A stretch of DNA of 64,000 nucleotides, from positions 1 to 64,000 of the forward strand of contig CAYOJJ010000018.1 in NCBI GenBank assembly GCA_964404255.1, in the 5' to 3' direction. The notes under the pieces were generated by a model. The model made no database searches and was not told the DNA's origin. It saw only the letters and a program-made list of their open reading frames with translations. This DNA is from JAFDZW01 sp964404255. GTDB taxonomy: Bacteria; Bacteroidota; Ignavibacteria; Palsa-1295. Positions within the stretch are counted from its first letter, which is position 1; each line of letters starts with the position of its first letter. Position numbers and translations under genes: made by a program. Below are positions 1 through 9,222 of this stretch, piece by piece.

Positions 1-52
1 AGGCCAAAGCTTTGCCGATGCAGAAGTATTATTTAGTCCGGATGGTTAACGA

Positions 53-1402
53 TTGGCTACTTCCGGCAAAGACTCCATTTATATTTATGATGTTGCAAAA
101 GGCGATACGACGGCAAAATTATGGGGATTTACTAAAACCGGCCCCACCTTCGACAATCGAAATCCACCAATTTCTTTCGACTGGAATTTCGATGGAAGTG
201 AGATAATTGTTGCGGCCCGCGATACTAATAGTCAATTCCCTTCTTATGTAAGAAGTAATACTCTAACCTCCGATACCATCCAAACCTATTGGATAAAAAC
301 GAATAAGCCGCTGAGTGTCTTTACCCGTACAGTGCATTTCTCACCCGATGGGAAAAAATTTGTGGCTTGTACTGAAGATACAACTGCGCGGGTTTGGGAT
401 GTACAGACCGGCAAGGTATTATTTAGCTTACGAGCCGGGCTGAGAGAGGTCGATAATGCAATCTTTTCTCATGATGGAAAAACTATTGCTACTATCGGGT
501 ATGATTCATTAGGGGTAAACAGTTATTCCGTTAAATTATGGGATGCTCAAACCGGTGCTTTCATCAGAACGGTAGGCACGCCGAATTTTAGTACCGGAGA
601 TATAGAATTTAATAATGACGATAGCCGTATTCTTGTATCCTCTTTTGGGTTGGCGATTATTTATCAAAACCCTTCCGGCGGGAGCCAATCGGATATCTCG
701 GATGGTACCTGGTCTATCGTTGCAAATAATGGTGGCAATGTTATCGTTTACACCCCGGATGTTTCCGCGAAGGTCAATGATATTGTCAGTATTCCAATCC
801 TAATAGACGATCCCGGCAGTGCCATTGCCGGCGGTGCTACTACGATCACCGCCACACTGGATTATAATGTTACAATGCTCGAGCCTATCCAGAATACCCC
901 GGCAGGTACGATCTCCGGAAATATTCGCTCTATTCCTTTAACACTGACCATCAATCCTAACGATACCGTATTGACACGGTTAGCTTTTAGAGTTGCTTTA
1001 GGAAATGATTCCGTTACGAAACTCGATGTGATCAATCCTATTACTAATTCGGCAACCGTTTTAGCAAGCGATCAAGATGGACAGTTCAAATTACTCGATC
1101 TTTGCCACGAAGGAGGAGCCAGACTCTTGAATCCGGATGGAGTTGTGAATATGATAGTTCTCTCGCCGAATCCTACTTCAACCATGCTCAACATCAAACT
1201 CGATCTTGCAGAGTATGGGCATACTTCCGTTTCGATAGCCGATGAAACGGGACGAATAATAAAAACACTGCTGGACGAAGACACCCGAACTTCATTACTG
1301 TTCTTAAAAGTACCGGTTACCGATCTTCCGAGCGGAAGATATTATGTACTATTGCAGACACCTACGTACCATTCACGCGAGGCGATCGAGGTGAAGCGAT
1401 GA
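53..1402 (+). CDS. WD40-repeat / cohesin-like secreted protein with T9SS sorting domain (5' end disrupted or truncated)
   Basis: Probably a cell-surface protein exported by the type IX system. The visible part has WD40-type blades (SPDGKKFVACTEDTTARVWD and similar) over roughly residues 1-230. A cohesin-like beta-sandwich follows at about 235-350, and a C-terminal sorting domain starts at LSPNPTSTMLNIKL. The only start available is TTG at 53. However, the same frame is open upstream to the window edge and encodes the first half of a WD40 blade (VLFSPDG), interrupted by TAA at 47-49 and then continuing as RLATSGKDSIYIYD. The real gene therefore most likely begins outside the window and carries a nonsense codon or base error here. 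It overlaps the next gene by 4 bases (ATGA). Its ligand or substrate is unknown. Confidence 0.75.
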   Translation: MATSGKDSIYIYDVAKGDTTAKLWGFTKTGPTFDNRNPPISFDWNFDGSEIIVAARDTNSQFPSYVRSNTLTSDTIQTYWIKTNKPLSVFTRTVHFSPDGKKFVACTEDTTARVWDVQTGKVLFSLRAGLREVDNAIFSHDGKTIATIGYDSLGVNSYSVKLWDAQTGAFIRTVGTPNFSTGDIEFNNDDSRILVSSFGLAIIYQNPSGGSQSDISDGTWSIVANNGGNVIVYTPDVSAKVNDIVSIPILIDDPGSAIAGGATTITATLDYNVTMLEPIQNTPAGTISGNIRSIPLTLTINPNDTVLTRLAFRVALGNDSVTKLDVINPITNSATVLASDQDGQFKLLDLCHEGGARLLNPDGVVNMIVLSPNPTSTMLNIKLDLAEYGHTSVSIADETGRIIKTLLDEDTRTSLLFLKVPVTDLPSGRYYVLLQTPTYHSREAIEVKR

Positions 1403-3516
1403 GATATTTTTTCATTCTGCTGCTCCTTATTACCAGTCTTAGCAGTTCTAAAGCCCAGGACACATTACGAACCCGATATGGGCTATTTGGTGGCTGGTCG
1501 GTGAATACTCATACTGCCGATTTCCGGGCATTACCGGGAGTCCCTAACTGCTGCCCGCAATTTAGCTCCGGGTCAGGGGGTGGTATCATGGGTGGTGCTG
1601 TTATCGAATTTCCGCTTGCCTATTCGTTCTTGTTTTCACTCAGTGCTTCTTATATAGATCATAGCGCCTTGCTATCGGCTGATGAAAAACTGAGAATTAT
1701 TGTCAATGGAAGTGGTACCGACGGTATCGATCATCATACGGTTGATGCAACGCTCTCTTCGGTAGGTATAGAACCCCAGATAGCTTTCCGTCCCTTTGGT
1801 AATTTCTTTATTTCTGCGGGAGTCCGTGCTGCTTATTTACTTACCAAATCTTATGACCAAAAAGAAGTTATCGATAACGGCACATTCTATGATTCGCTTG
1901 GAAATGATTCTCATAGCAGAATAAGAAATGCCAATAGTGGTACGATTCCCAATACTTCCGCTCTGCTGCTGCAAGGAATACTTGGAGTTCGGTACGAACT
2001 TCCGCTTAATAGCGATCATACTTATTTTCTGGCGCCCCAGGTTTCTTATGCCCTTTCCTTTACCGATGTTGTCGATGGTTTGACCTGGAAGCCGAATGGC
2101 ATCCGGGCAGGTCTCGGCATAATGTATTCTCCGAAACCCGAGGTTCGCAAGCGATTTTATGATACGACCTTCTATCGCGATACGGTTACGAAACAAGTCC
2201 GGGATCTTGCTGTACAGCGCTTAAGTCTTGCCTCAAGCGACAGAACAAAAAATGTTACCGCTACACCACTCGAAATTACCGAGCACACTATCTATCGGGA
2301 GCATTATCTGCTCGAACTACCCGATAAGCACGATCTGCAGGCAAATATTGATGCGTATGGCCTTGATGACGATGGCAATGAGCAGCGGGTTGCAACCCTT
2401 GAAATAGAAGAATTTCTTTCTACCAAAGCACACCCATTACTTGGCTATATCTTCTTCCCCGAAGGCGATAGCCTCGTAGCTCCAAGATATGTGCAGATCA
2501 CACCCGCAGGCGCTAAGACCTTCCGTCCGGAGCAGCTTTTTGGAGGAGATGCGCTTGATATTCATCATAATGTCCTCAATATCATCGGCTATCGTATGAA
2601 GCAATATCCGAATGCCAAATTATCGTTGACGGGTTGTAATTCGAATCAGGGTATTGAAGAAAATAATACGGGCTTATCGCAGGCTCGTGTTGCAATGATA
2701 AAACGGTATTTTATGCAAACCTGGGGAGTCGCAGGCGATAGAATATCGACCGCCTATAGAAATCTACCGGAAAAGCCTTCAAACCCACGGACGCCTGATG
2801 GTCAGGAAGAAAACCGGCGTGTGGAGATTACCTCCGATGTTCCCGAAGTGATCGACGTCTTCGTTGCTAACGATACTACCCGAACCGTAAACCCACCTCA
2901 GTTGCGCTTCAAGCTTACTACCTTCTCTTCAAGCGAAGTCACCAATTGGGAGCTTGAAATATTACAAGGAAGACAGCGGCTCAAAGATTACCGCGGTACC
3001 AAAACGGTGCCTCCGATCATTGACTGGGACCTGACAAACGATCAGAATGCTATTCCGAGATATAACGAACCTCTACGTATTTTCTTCCATGTAAATAATA
3101 AGAAAGGCGACCAGGTAACCGATACTATTAATTTGCCGACGAAAGTGACAACGATTGCCCAGAAAAAGGCCCGCAAAAAAGGAGATGTTGTTATCGATCG
3201 CTATAACCTTGTGCTCTTCGATTTTGGAAAGGCCGATATTACGCCTGCCCATCGTAGAATTATTTCGATGGTACAATCGAAATTGCAGCCAACTTCTTCA
3301 GTACTGGTCGAGGGATATACCGATAGAAGCGGTTCGGCGGCCTCAAATAAAAGGCTTGCTACCAGCCGCGCCCAATCTACTTCCGATGTATTAAAGCATC
3401 CGAATACTATCGTCAAAGGTATTGGCGAGGATAGGCTGCTGTATAATAACGATACGCCGGAAGGGCGCTTCTATTGCAGGACGGTACAGATAACCGCAAG
3501 AACTCCGGTAGAGTAA
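1399..3516 (+). CDS. Outer membrane beta-barrel protein with two OmpA-like domains
   Basis: The 705-aa product starts with a signal peptide (MRYFFILLLLITSLSSSKAQ). A beta-barrel-like region spans roughly residues 25-250. An OmpA-like domain lies near residues 375-480 (FRPEQLFGGDALDIHHN to QEENRRVEI), followed by an Ig-like spacer. A second OmpA-like domain sits at the C terminus (VLFDFGKADITPAHRRI, VEGYTDRSGS). OmpA domains bind peptidoglycan, so the protein likely anchors the outer membrane to the cell wall. The start ATG overlaps the stop of the WD40 gene, so the two are co-translated. WD40 and OmpA modules occur together in T9SS accessory proteins of Bacteroidota, but a T9SS role here is inference. 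A hairpin terminator follows directly. Confidence 0.85.
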   Translation: MRYFFILLLLITSLSSSKAQDTLRTRYGLFGGWSVNTHTADFRALPGVPNCCPQFSSGSGGGIMGGAVIEFPLAYSFLFSLSASYIDHSALLSADEKLRIIVNGSGTDGIDHHTVDATLSSVGIEPQIAFRPFGNFFISAGVRAAYLLTKSYDQKEVIDNGTFYDSLGNDSHSRIRNANSGTIPNTSALLLQGILGVRYELPLNSDHTYFLAPQVSYALSFTDVVDGLTWKPNGIRAGLGIMYSPKPEVRKRFYDTTFYRDTVTKQVRDLAVQRLSLASSDRTKNVTATPLEITEHTIYREHYLLELPDKHDLQANIDAYGLDDDGNEQRVATLEIEEFLSTKAHPLLGYIFFPEGDSLVAPRYVQITPAGAKTFRPEQLFGGDALDIHHNVLNIIGYRMKQYPNAKLSLTGCNSNQGIEENNTGLSQARVAMIKRYFMQTWGVAGDRISTAYRNLPEKPSNPRTPDGQEENRRVEITSDVPEVIDVFVANDTTRTVNPPQLRFKLTTFSSSEVTNWELEILQGRQRLKDYRGTKTVPPIIDWDLTNDQNAIPRYNEPLRIFFHVNNKKGDQVTDTINLPTKVTTIAQKKARKKGDVVIDRYNLVLFDFGKADITPAHRRIISMVQSKLQPTSSVLVEGYTDRSGSAASNKRLATSRAQSTSDVLKHPNTIVKGIGEDRLLYNNDTPEGRFYCRTVQITARTPVE

Positions 3517-3534
3517 TCTTCGTAGATCGATTTC

Positions 3535-3566
3535 AATGGCAGTGGCAATACCACTGCCATTTTTTA
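3535..3566 (+). terminator. Rho-independent terminator after the OmpA-like gene
   Basis: A perfect 11-bp stem (AATGGCAGTGG / CCACTGCCATT) with loop CAATA is followed by a T run. It sits 18 bases after the OmpA-like stop. The stop codon of the convergent DUF2235 gene lies in its T tract. Confidence 0.9.
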
Positions 3567-4634
3567 TTTAGGCCAAAACTCTTTAATATTCTTCGGCCGG
3601 TAATCTGGGTATTGCTTCATTCGCTCGAAAACAGAATCGTGAAAGACGGCTGTTGCCGGATCAATGGTACGAGGTCTGCCTAAATTAACCCGGAGCCTGG
3701 TTTTATAGATAACTTTCCCGTCTTTCTCTATCCGCTTATGGTGAATCTTAGGCCAAATTTCGGTAAACCACCATGCTCCTTTTAATGATTTGTTCACTAC
3801 CTCTTTAGGATACGGCTCTTTTTGTTCGGAAGCAAGCATACGCTCCTTAGCTTCTGAATTTATTAATAGTCCGTTGTTACCGGCTTGCTCAACCATCCAC
3901 CATAAGGCAATATTAGAAAGGCCGCTTACTACCGGAGAATATCCGCCTCCTACATCGGAATGCACTCCGGCAAACCATAATTGCTGGAAATCCTGATGCT
4001 CGCGAGGCGAATCAAAAAGATTTTGCCGAAAAAAGGCACGACGTTCATCGATGGACATGGCATGCCGAACGATATTGAGATCGGAATTATCGGCCGTAGA
4101 AGGAAATTTTACAATGCTAACGAACCATCCGACAGATGAAACAGTATCCCAAAGACCAAGAAAATGAGTTTTGCATTCTTGGGAAAAAGTCTCTTTAAAA
4201 TGAGTCATTATCCCGAAATTCTTTTTTTTCTTTTTTGCCATTCGGATAATATAAGGGATAAGCGACTCATTGCCTTTACTCAAAAGACCGAACCATTTTA
4301 ATATGCCGGCAAAGGCTCGCGCCGTATATGCCCCGCGGCTAAACCCAAAAAGGTATACGCGATCTCCGGGCTCGTACCTATCCATGAGATATGCATAAGC
4401 ATCAGCAATATTTTCAGAAATTCCATAGCCGAAAGCTAACCCGAATAATCGTGTTCGTGCTTTGCCAAAATTTGATAACGCATTCTTTGCTCCCATCGTA
4501 CCAAGCCCCGGATGATAATAGGCAACCTGCTCCGGCCCCTTTTGCAAGAGTTGATATAATTTTACGACATTCGAATTATTTTTGCCAAACTGTTCGCCGG
4601 TGCCGTCAAAGCAAATAACTATATTTTTAGGCAT
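3564..4634 (-). CDS. DUF2235 alpha/beta hydrolase (Tle1-like phospholipase fold)
   Basis: The 356-aa protein carries the DUF2235 signature. The N terminus is MPKNIVICFDGTGE. The nucleophile elbow GFSRGAYTARAFAG places Ser99 in the active site. LWDTVSS (Asp163) and GVHSDVGGGY (His225) supply the remaining catalytic residues. This fold includes the Tle1 type VI lipase effectors, but many stand-alone family members are uncharacterised. No signal peptide, immunity gene or T6SS gene is nearby, so a housekeeping or defence esterase is as likely as an effector. I chose the ATG at 4634 because the family begins at this point; the open frame extends 16 codons further to 4682 without homology. It lies downstream of gatA with an approximately 100-base gap. 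Confidence 0.8.
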   Translation of the reverse strand: MPKNIVICFDGTGEQFGKNNSNVVKLYQLLQKGPEQVAYYHPGLGTMGAKNALSNFGKARTRLFGLAFGYGISENIADAYAYLMDRYEPGDRVYLFGFSRGAYTARAFAGILKWFGLLSKGNESLIPYIIRMAKKKKKNFGIMTHFKETFSQECKTHFLGLWDTVSSVGWFVSIVKFPSTADNSDLNIVRHAMSIDERRAFFRQNLFDSPREHQDFQQLWFAGVHSDVGGGYSPVVSGLSNIALWWMVEQAGNNGLLINSEAKERMLASEQKEPYPKEVVNKSLKGAWWFTEIWPKIHHKRIEKDGKVIYKTRLRVNLGRPRTIDPATAVFHDSVFERMKQYPDYRPKNIKEFWPK

Positions 4635-4736
4635 GATCTCTGATGTAAGAAAGAAGCAAAAATACAATCGTTTGCTTCCCAAACATAGAGAAGTAGCTGT
4701 TAAACTACGGGTAAAGGGCCGATCTAAGTGACTACT

Positions 4737-6071
4737 TTATAGTATCAATTTCTGCAATACCTCTACATGTATCTCTTTGGACAGCGCGAAAAGTGTCATC
4801 TCGTCGAAATCCTTGGTGATCAGTTGCCCGCCAATAGGAAGATTATTTCTATCAAGCCCGATAGGAATACTGGCCGCTGGTGTACCGGCAATATTAGCGC
4901 TTACCGTGTAAATATCGTTTAAATACATTGCCAGTGGGTCGGTCGTCTTTTCACCAATCTTAAAGGCAGTTGTTGGTGTGGTAGGAGTAAAGAGCGCATC
5001 GACCTCTTTGAAGACTTCGGTAAAATCATTCTTTACCAGGCGGCGGACTTTCTGTGCGCGCTTATAATACGCATCGTAATAGCCGCTCGAAAGCACATAC
5101 GTACCAAGCATGATACGGCGCTTTACTTCTGCACCAAACCCTTCGGTTCGGGAGTGGAGGTATGTATCGGAAAGATCAATGCTATTCGCAGAGCGATACC
5201 CATATCTAATCCCATCAAAACGAGCAAGGTTACTCGAGGCTTCTGCTGTAGTAAGAATATAATATACGGCAATAGAATATTTGGTATGCGGCATCGAAAC
5301 CGGCACCAAGGTACATCCGGCTGCCTGTAATTTACTTTTGGCAGCTTCTACTGCTTCGAGAACATCCGGGTCTATCCCCTCTCCAAAATATTCTTTTGGT
5401 ATGCCGATGCGCAAACCTTTAACATCTTTTGTAAGCGCGGTCGAGTATTCCTGCACCGGAAGCTCGGCGCTCGTCATATCATGTGGGTCTTTACCGGCCA
5501 TTACTTCCAGCGCCTTTGCGGCAGATTCCAATGTGCGGGAAAATGTCCCTACCGTATCGAAACTGGAAGCGAACGCAACGAGGCCATATCTTGAAATACG
5601 TCCATAGGTAGGCTTTACTCCTATAGTCCCGGTAAAAGCGGCCGGCTGCCTGATCGAGCCTCCGGTATCGGTACCGAGCGCCAGATCGGCAGAGCCGATT
5701 GCAACAGCCACGGCGCTCCCGCCCGAAGACCCGCCGGAAACCCGTTTTTTATCCCAGGGATTTCGAACAACTCCAAAAGCAGAATTCTCGTTGGAAGACC
5801 CCATAGCAAATTCATCCATGTTGGTCTTACCGGTAATACTCACACCGGCCGAAATAAGCCGTTCGACACACGTTGCCGAATAAAGCGAGGTAAACGGTTC
5901 AAGGATTTTTGAGGCACAGGTCAGATGAGCATCTTTAAGAGCGAATACGTCCTTCAAAGCGACGGTCATTCCACTCAGCTTTCCGTTCATTACCAGATGC
6001 AGTGGCTCCTCAAAAACCTGAAGGTAGCAATTATAGCTATTGTTAAGCTCTCGTAAATGCGCAGTAGTCAT
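4737..6071 (-). CDS. gatA: Asp-tRNA(Asn)/Glu-tRNA(Gln) amidotransferase subunit A
   Basis: The product is the glutaminase subunit of GatCAB, which converts Glu-tRNA(Gln) or Asp-tRNA(Asn) to the amidated form using ammonia from glutamine. The amidase-signature triad is intact: Lys40 (VALKDV), cis-Ser115 (VSGGSSGGSA) and Ser139 (DTGGSIRQPAA). The spacing is the same as in Staphylococcus aureus GatA (K79/S154/S178). At 444 aa it is about 35-40 residues shorter than usual, because the N-terminal helix is absent. The codon three before the ATG is the in-frame TAA of the upstream Nudix gene, so no longer start is possible. gatB and gatC are not in the window. Confidence 0.93.
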   Translation of the reverse strand: MTTAHLRELNNSYNCYLQVFEEPLHLVMNGKLSGMTVALKDVFALKDAHLTCASKILEPFTSLYSATCVERLISAGVSITGKTNMDEFAMGSSNENSAFGVVRNPWDKKRVSGGSSGGSAVAVAIGSADLALGTDTGGSIRQPAAFTGTIGVKPTYGRISRYGLVAFASSFDTVGTFSRTLESAAKALEVMAGKDPHDMTSAELPVQEYSTALTKDVKGLRIGIPKEYFGEGIDPDVLEAVEAAKSKLQAAGCTLVPVSMPHTKYSIAVYYILTTAEASSNLARFDGIRYGYRSANSIDLSDTYLHSRTEGFGAEVKRRIMLGTYVLSSGYYDAYYKRAQKVRRLVKNDFTEVFKEVDALFTPTTPTTAFKIGEKTTDPLAMYLNDIYTVSANIAGTPAASIPIGLDRNNLPIGGQLITKDFDEMTLFALSKEIHVEVLQKLIL

Positions 6072-6077
6072 GAAGTA

Positions 6078-6539
6078 TTATTGCAATGGAATTTCCGGAA
6101 ATGGCATTGTATCCATTTCACTTAAAATATACTTATGAACATATTGGCAGCCTTCTTTGTGCGAAGGAAATACTAATCTGCCTATTGCCGATTCGTAACT
6201 TACCCAATCATAAGCCTGATGTTCATTGGAAAGTATTACTTCCGCTGAAGTATCGACAAGAACGAGGAATACAGGGACGGCAAGTATTTTATCACGCTTC
6301 AAACTAAAAAAAGAAGCCGTATATGGTACTACCCAGCATCGGCGTGCGACGAGCCCCGTCTCCTCGGTTAATTCCCGAAGCGCTCCCTGAACGAAGGTTT
6401 CTCCTTCTTCGACTCCTCCGGTTATAACCTGCCAGACATTCGGGTAGACCGGTTCATCAGCAGCCCGGTGAAGTAATAAATGCTCATAAACTCCACTTGC
6501 CTCACGAATAACATGGAGTTGGATCATCCTTTCGGACAT
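6078..6539 (-). CDS. Nudix hydrolase (NudB-like)
   Basis: The 153-aa protein has a complete Nudix box, GGVEEGETFVQGALRELTEE followed by TGL, which coordinates Mg2+ and cleaves nucleoside diphosphate-X substrates. The context VWQVITGGVEEGET and the later EHQAYDWV resemble dihydroneopterin triphosphate pyrophosphatase (NudB, folate synthesis). I recall this similarity rather than having computed it, so the substrate is uncertain. The gene lies 6 bases upstream of gatA in the same frame and is probably co-transcribed. Its 5' end faces the Fur-type regulator gene on the other strand. Confidence 0.85.
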   Translation of the reverse strand: MSERMIQLHVIREASGVYEHLLLHRAADEPVYPNVWQVITGGVEEGETFVQGALRELTEETGLVARRCWVVPYTASFFSLKRDKILAVPVFLVLVDTSAEVILSNEHQAYDWVSYESAIGRLVFPSHKEGCQYVHKYILSEMDTMPFPEIPLQ

Positions 6540-6635
6540 AATTTCCCGCCTTTTTGCACTGAATACTACCTCATGAACAATATAGATGGAACTACTATCG
6601 GTACAATTTCGTATTTAGACTCAGTCTTAATAAGG

Positions 6636-7196
6636 ATGACTAACGAATCAGAGATAGTGAAACCAGCCAAAAAGGCCAAGAAAGAGACTCAAGCCTCTCA
6701 TGACCCACATGAGGTCTTTAGGAAATTCTTAAAGGATGGCGAATACCGGATCACCCCCGAACGATTTGAAGTACTCGATGCAGTCCTTAAATGGGATGAC
6801 CATTTCGATGCCGATAATCTCTTTATCTATCTCAAAAATAGCGGCTCAAAAGTTTCCAGAGCAACCGTTTATAAGACGCTGAATCTTCTTCACGAGTGCG
6901 GCCTGGTATCGAGGTACCGGTTTTCGCAGGGCCATGCTCAGTATGAGAAGACGGTCGATCGCCCGCATCATGACCACCTGATCTGTACCACTTGCGGCAA
7001 GATCATTGAATTCGATAATTCCCGCGTAGTGCAAATGCAAAACGATATTTGTATTGCCTACGGCTTCAAGCCACTCTACCATTCCTTCCAGATATTCAGC
7101 GAATGCCTTGATGGCGCGATGGATATTCAGGACTGTGAATATGCCCGCCAACGGAAGATGGCGCTGATGAATCCGGCAAAACGCAATAAGCATTAA
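6636..7196 (+). CDS. Fur-family metal-responsive transcriptional repressor
   Basis: The product is a 186-aa Fur/PerR/Zur-type regulator. It has a winged helix at about residues 25-105 (ITPERFEVLDAV, SRATVYKTLNLLHECGLVSRY). The hinge metal site is HHDHLICTTCGKIIEF (His111, His112, His114, Cys117, Cys120), and the dimerisation domain ends near HSFQIFSECLDG. The usual second Cys pair is spread out (Cys157 and Cys167), so structural zinc binding may differ. The frame opens at 6480, inside the divergent Nudix gene. I chose the ATG at 6636, although 6573 is possible, because family-like sequence starts after it. The following FTR1 iron permease gene, 11 bases away, argues for an iron-sensing Fur. 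The charged N-terminal extension (KPAKKAKK) is unusual. Confidence 0.87.
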   Translation: MTNESEIVKPAKKAKKETQASHDPHEVFRKFLKDGEYRITPERFEVLDAVLKWDDHFDADNLFIYLKNSGSKVSRATVYKTLNLLHECGLVSRYRFSQGHAQYEKTVDRPHHDHLICTTCGKIIEFDNSRVVQMQNDICIAYGFKPLYHSFQIFSECLDGAMDIQDCEYARQRKMALMNPAKRNKH

Positions 7197-7207
7197 GAAA
7201 GAAAATA

Positions 7208-8020
7208 ATGATCGGCAAATTATTCAATCCTTTTATAATTAGTTTTCGTGAGTCGATCGAAGCCTCCCTCGTCGTCATGGCTGTTCTCGTGGCCTTAAAG
7301 AAAAAAGGAGATCCGCGCTTTCGTAAGGCGGCGCTTTGGGGTATCGCCGTGGCGGTGCTTGCTTGTATCATTGGCGGATATATGCTCGGAACGATCGCCC
7401 TCGTTAATAATCATGGCGTAGAACTAGCGCTGTACCTGGCTGCGGTAGTGGCGGTTACCGGGATGGTCTTTTGGATGATGAAAGCCGGCAAGGGCCTGCG
7501 CAAGCATATTGATACCCGTATCGATTCCTACAGCAGTGAGAACAAACTTCTTCCGATGCTCGGAGTATTCTTCTTTGTCTTCTTTATGATCACTCGCGAA
7601 GGGTTTGAAATGGTATTGCTTCTGCTTGCCTTTGGCAGAGGGATCGGCGGAGGCTTTTATGTAGGAGCAATGCTGCTTGGCATTGGCTGTGCTGTAGTGC
7701 TTGCCTATTCGATCTCCAAAGGCCTGATAAAAGTGAATATCGGTAAATTCCTGCAGCAATCGGCCTACGTACTCTTGATCTTTGTCGTTCAATTGATCTT
7801 CGATTCTCTCCATGAAGCTTATGAAGGTGGTTTTTTACCGGAGCCTTCATCACAAGGTTTTGCAAATTTTGTCGATTACGTCCACGATCAAATTCCTATC
7901 TTTTCTTATATCGCCATAGGCTTTTTTGCCGTGATCGTGGTTTACCATCTGATCTCGAACATTAATTCTTCCGGAATGCCTAAAAAACCGACACCGATCC
8001 AGGGTAAACTTACTTCCTGA
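7208..8020 (+). CDS. FTR1/EfeU-family high-affinity iron permease
   Basis: The 270-aa inner membrane protein has about seven hydrophobic segments and the two REXXE motifs that bind Fe3+ in this family: RESIE (residues 14-18) and REGFE (130-134). It follows the Fur-type gene by 11 bases. This suggests an autoregulated iron-uptake unit in which iron-loaded Fur represses its own operon. No EfeO or EfeB partner is present. The next gene encodes a secreted propeller protein that might assist but has no known link. Confidence 0.92.
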   Translation: MIGKLFNPFIISFRESIEASLVVMAVLVALKKKGDPRFRKAALWGIAVAVLACIIGGYMLGTIALVNNHGVELALYLAAVVAVTGMVFWMMKAGKGLRKHIDTRIDSYSSENKLLPMLGVFFFVFFMITREGFEMVLLLLAFGRGIGGGFYVGAMLLGIGCAVVLAYSISKGLIKVNIGKFLQQSAYVLLIFVVQLIFDSLHEAYEGGFLPEPSSQGFANFVDYVHDQIPIFSYIAIGFFAVIVVYHLISNINSSGMPKKPTPIQGKLTS

Positions 8021-8061
8021 GCGATAGTGTTTTAAGGCATCAATCACGAACGATCATTACC

Positions 8062-9222
8062 ATGAAGCAACTGTTATTTCCGGTGCTTTCCGGTCTATTG
8101 CTCTATACTTCTGTCTGTGCACAACCGGGTAAATCTCCTTATGAGATCAAGAATCCGCAAATAAATATCATCACTTATCGTTCGGGTGCGGAGAACTCCG
8201 GCATTAATAGAGCAACCCAGTTTCCCGGCGCTAAGCCACTTCCCGATAATCTTTACCTCAAAGAGGAAAAGCATCTCCGTAATATCCGCCAGCTTAGCTT
8301 TGAAGGGGAAAATGCCGAGGCTTACCTTAGCCCGGATGGGAAACATATTTCTTTTCAGGCACGCGGCAAAGGTGATGGGCATTGCGACCAGATCTATTCC
8401 ATGACGCTCGATGGGAAGAATGTCAAAGAAATTTCCACCGGATACGGCCGGACGACCTGCTCCTATTATTTACCGGATAATGCCCATATTCTCTATGCTT
8501 CAACCTCGCAGGCTAGCGAAGAATGCCCCCCGGAGCCGGATCATTCCAAAGGCTATGTCTGGCCACTCTATAAAAGCTACGATATACTTATTGCCGATAC
8601 CAATGGCCTCACGATGGGCCGCCTGACCGCCGATTCGAGCTTCTACGATGCCGAAGCAACCATTTCACCCAAAGGAGACCGTATAGTATTTACCAGTACC
8701 CGCAATGGCGACATCGATCTCTATTCCATGAAGCTTGATGGTACCGATGTAAAGCAATTGACCACCGAAGAAGGCTATGATGGCGGGGCGTTTTATTCTG
8801 CCGATGGCAAGAAGATCGTTTATCGCGCTTCGCGTCCGACCGGGAAAGGATTAGAAGAGTATCGGACCCTTTTAAAAGAACACCTCGTAAAACCTTCTGC
8901 TCTTGAGATCATGGTAATGGACGCCGATGGTTCTAATAAGCATCAGATAACCCATAACGGAAAAGCAAATTTTTGTCCGTACTTTTTCCCCGATGGAAAG
9001 CGTATTATTTTTTCATCGAATATGGATGACCCGCAAGGAAGAGAGTTTGATCTCTATGCTATCGATACCGATGGAAAGAATCTCGAACGCCTGACCTATT
9101 CAAAAGGCTTCGATGGTTTCCCGATGTTTACTGCCGATGGTAAAACGATCGTCTGGTGCTCGAATAGAAACGACTCCTATCCAGGAAATACAAATATTTT
9201 TGTGGCCGATTGGGTAAATTAA
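8062..9222 (+). CDS. Secreted TolB-like beta-propeller (PD40 repeat) protein
   Basis: The 386-aa protein has a signal peptide (MKQLLFPVLSGLLLYTSVCA) and about six PD40/TolB-type blades. Each has the form SPDGKHISFQA, SPKGDRIVFTSTRNGDIDLY, PDGKRIIFSSN or ADGKTIVWCSNRND. Such propellers mediate protein-protein contacts in the periplasm. Some family members are N-terminal domains of peptidases, but no peptidase domain is attached here. The gene is 41 bases after the FTR1 gene in the same direction, so joint expression is possible. Its last 4 bases overlap the end of the convergent DUF4214 gene. Confidence 0.82.
   Translation: MKQLLFPVLSGLLLYTSVCAQPGKSPYEIKNPQINIITYRSGAENSGINRATQFPGAKPLPDNLYLKEEKHLRNIRQLSFEGENAEAYLSPDGKHISFQARGKGDGHCDQIYSMTLDGKNVKEISTGYGRTTCSYYLPDNAHILYASTSQASEECPPEPDHSKGYVWPLYKSYDILIADTNGLTMGRLTADSSFYDAEATISPKGDRIVFTSTRNGDIDLYSMKLDGTDVKQLTTEEGYDGGAFYSADGKKIVYRASRPTGKGLEEYRTLLKEHLVKPSALEIMVMDADGSNKHQITHNGKANFCPYFFPDGKRIIFSSNMDDPQGREFDLYAIDTDGKNLERLTYSKGFDGFPMFTADGKTIVWCSNRNDSYPGNTNIFVADWVN

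Noticed and set aside
3564..4634. Type VI secretion effector locus
   Set aside because: The DUF2235 fold fits Tle1, but no immunity protein, VgrG, Hcp or PAAR gene is nearby.
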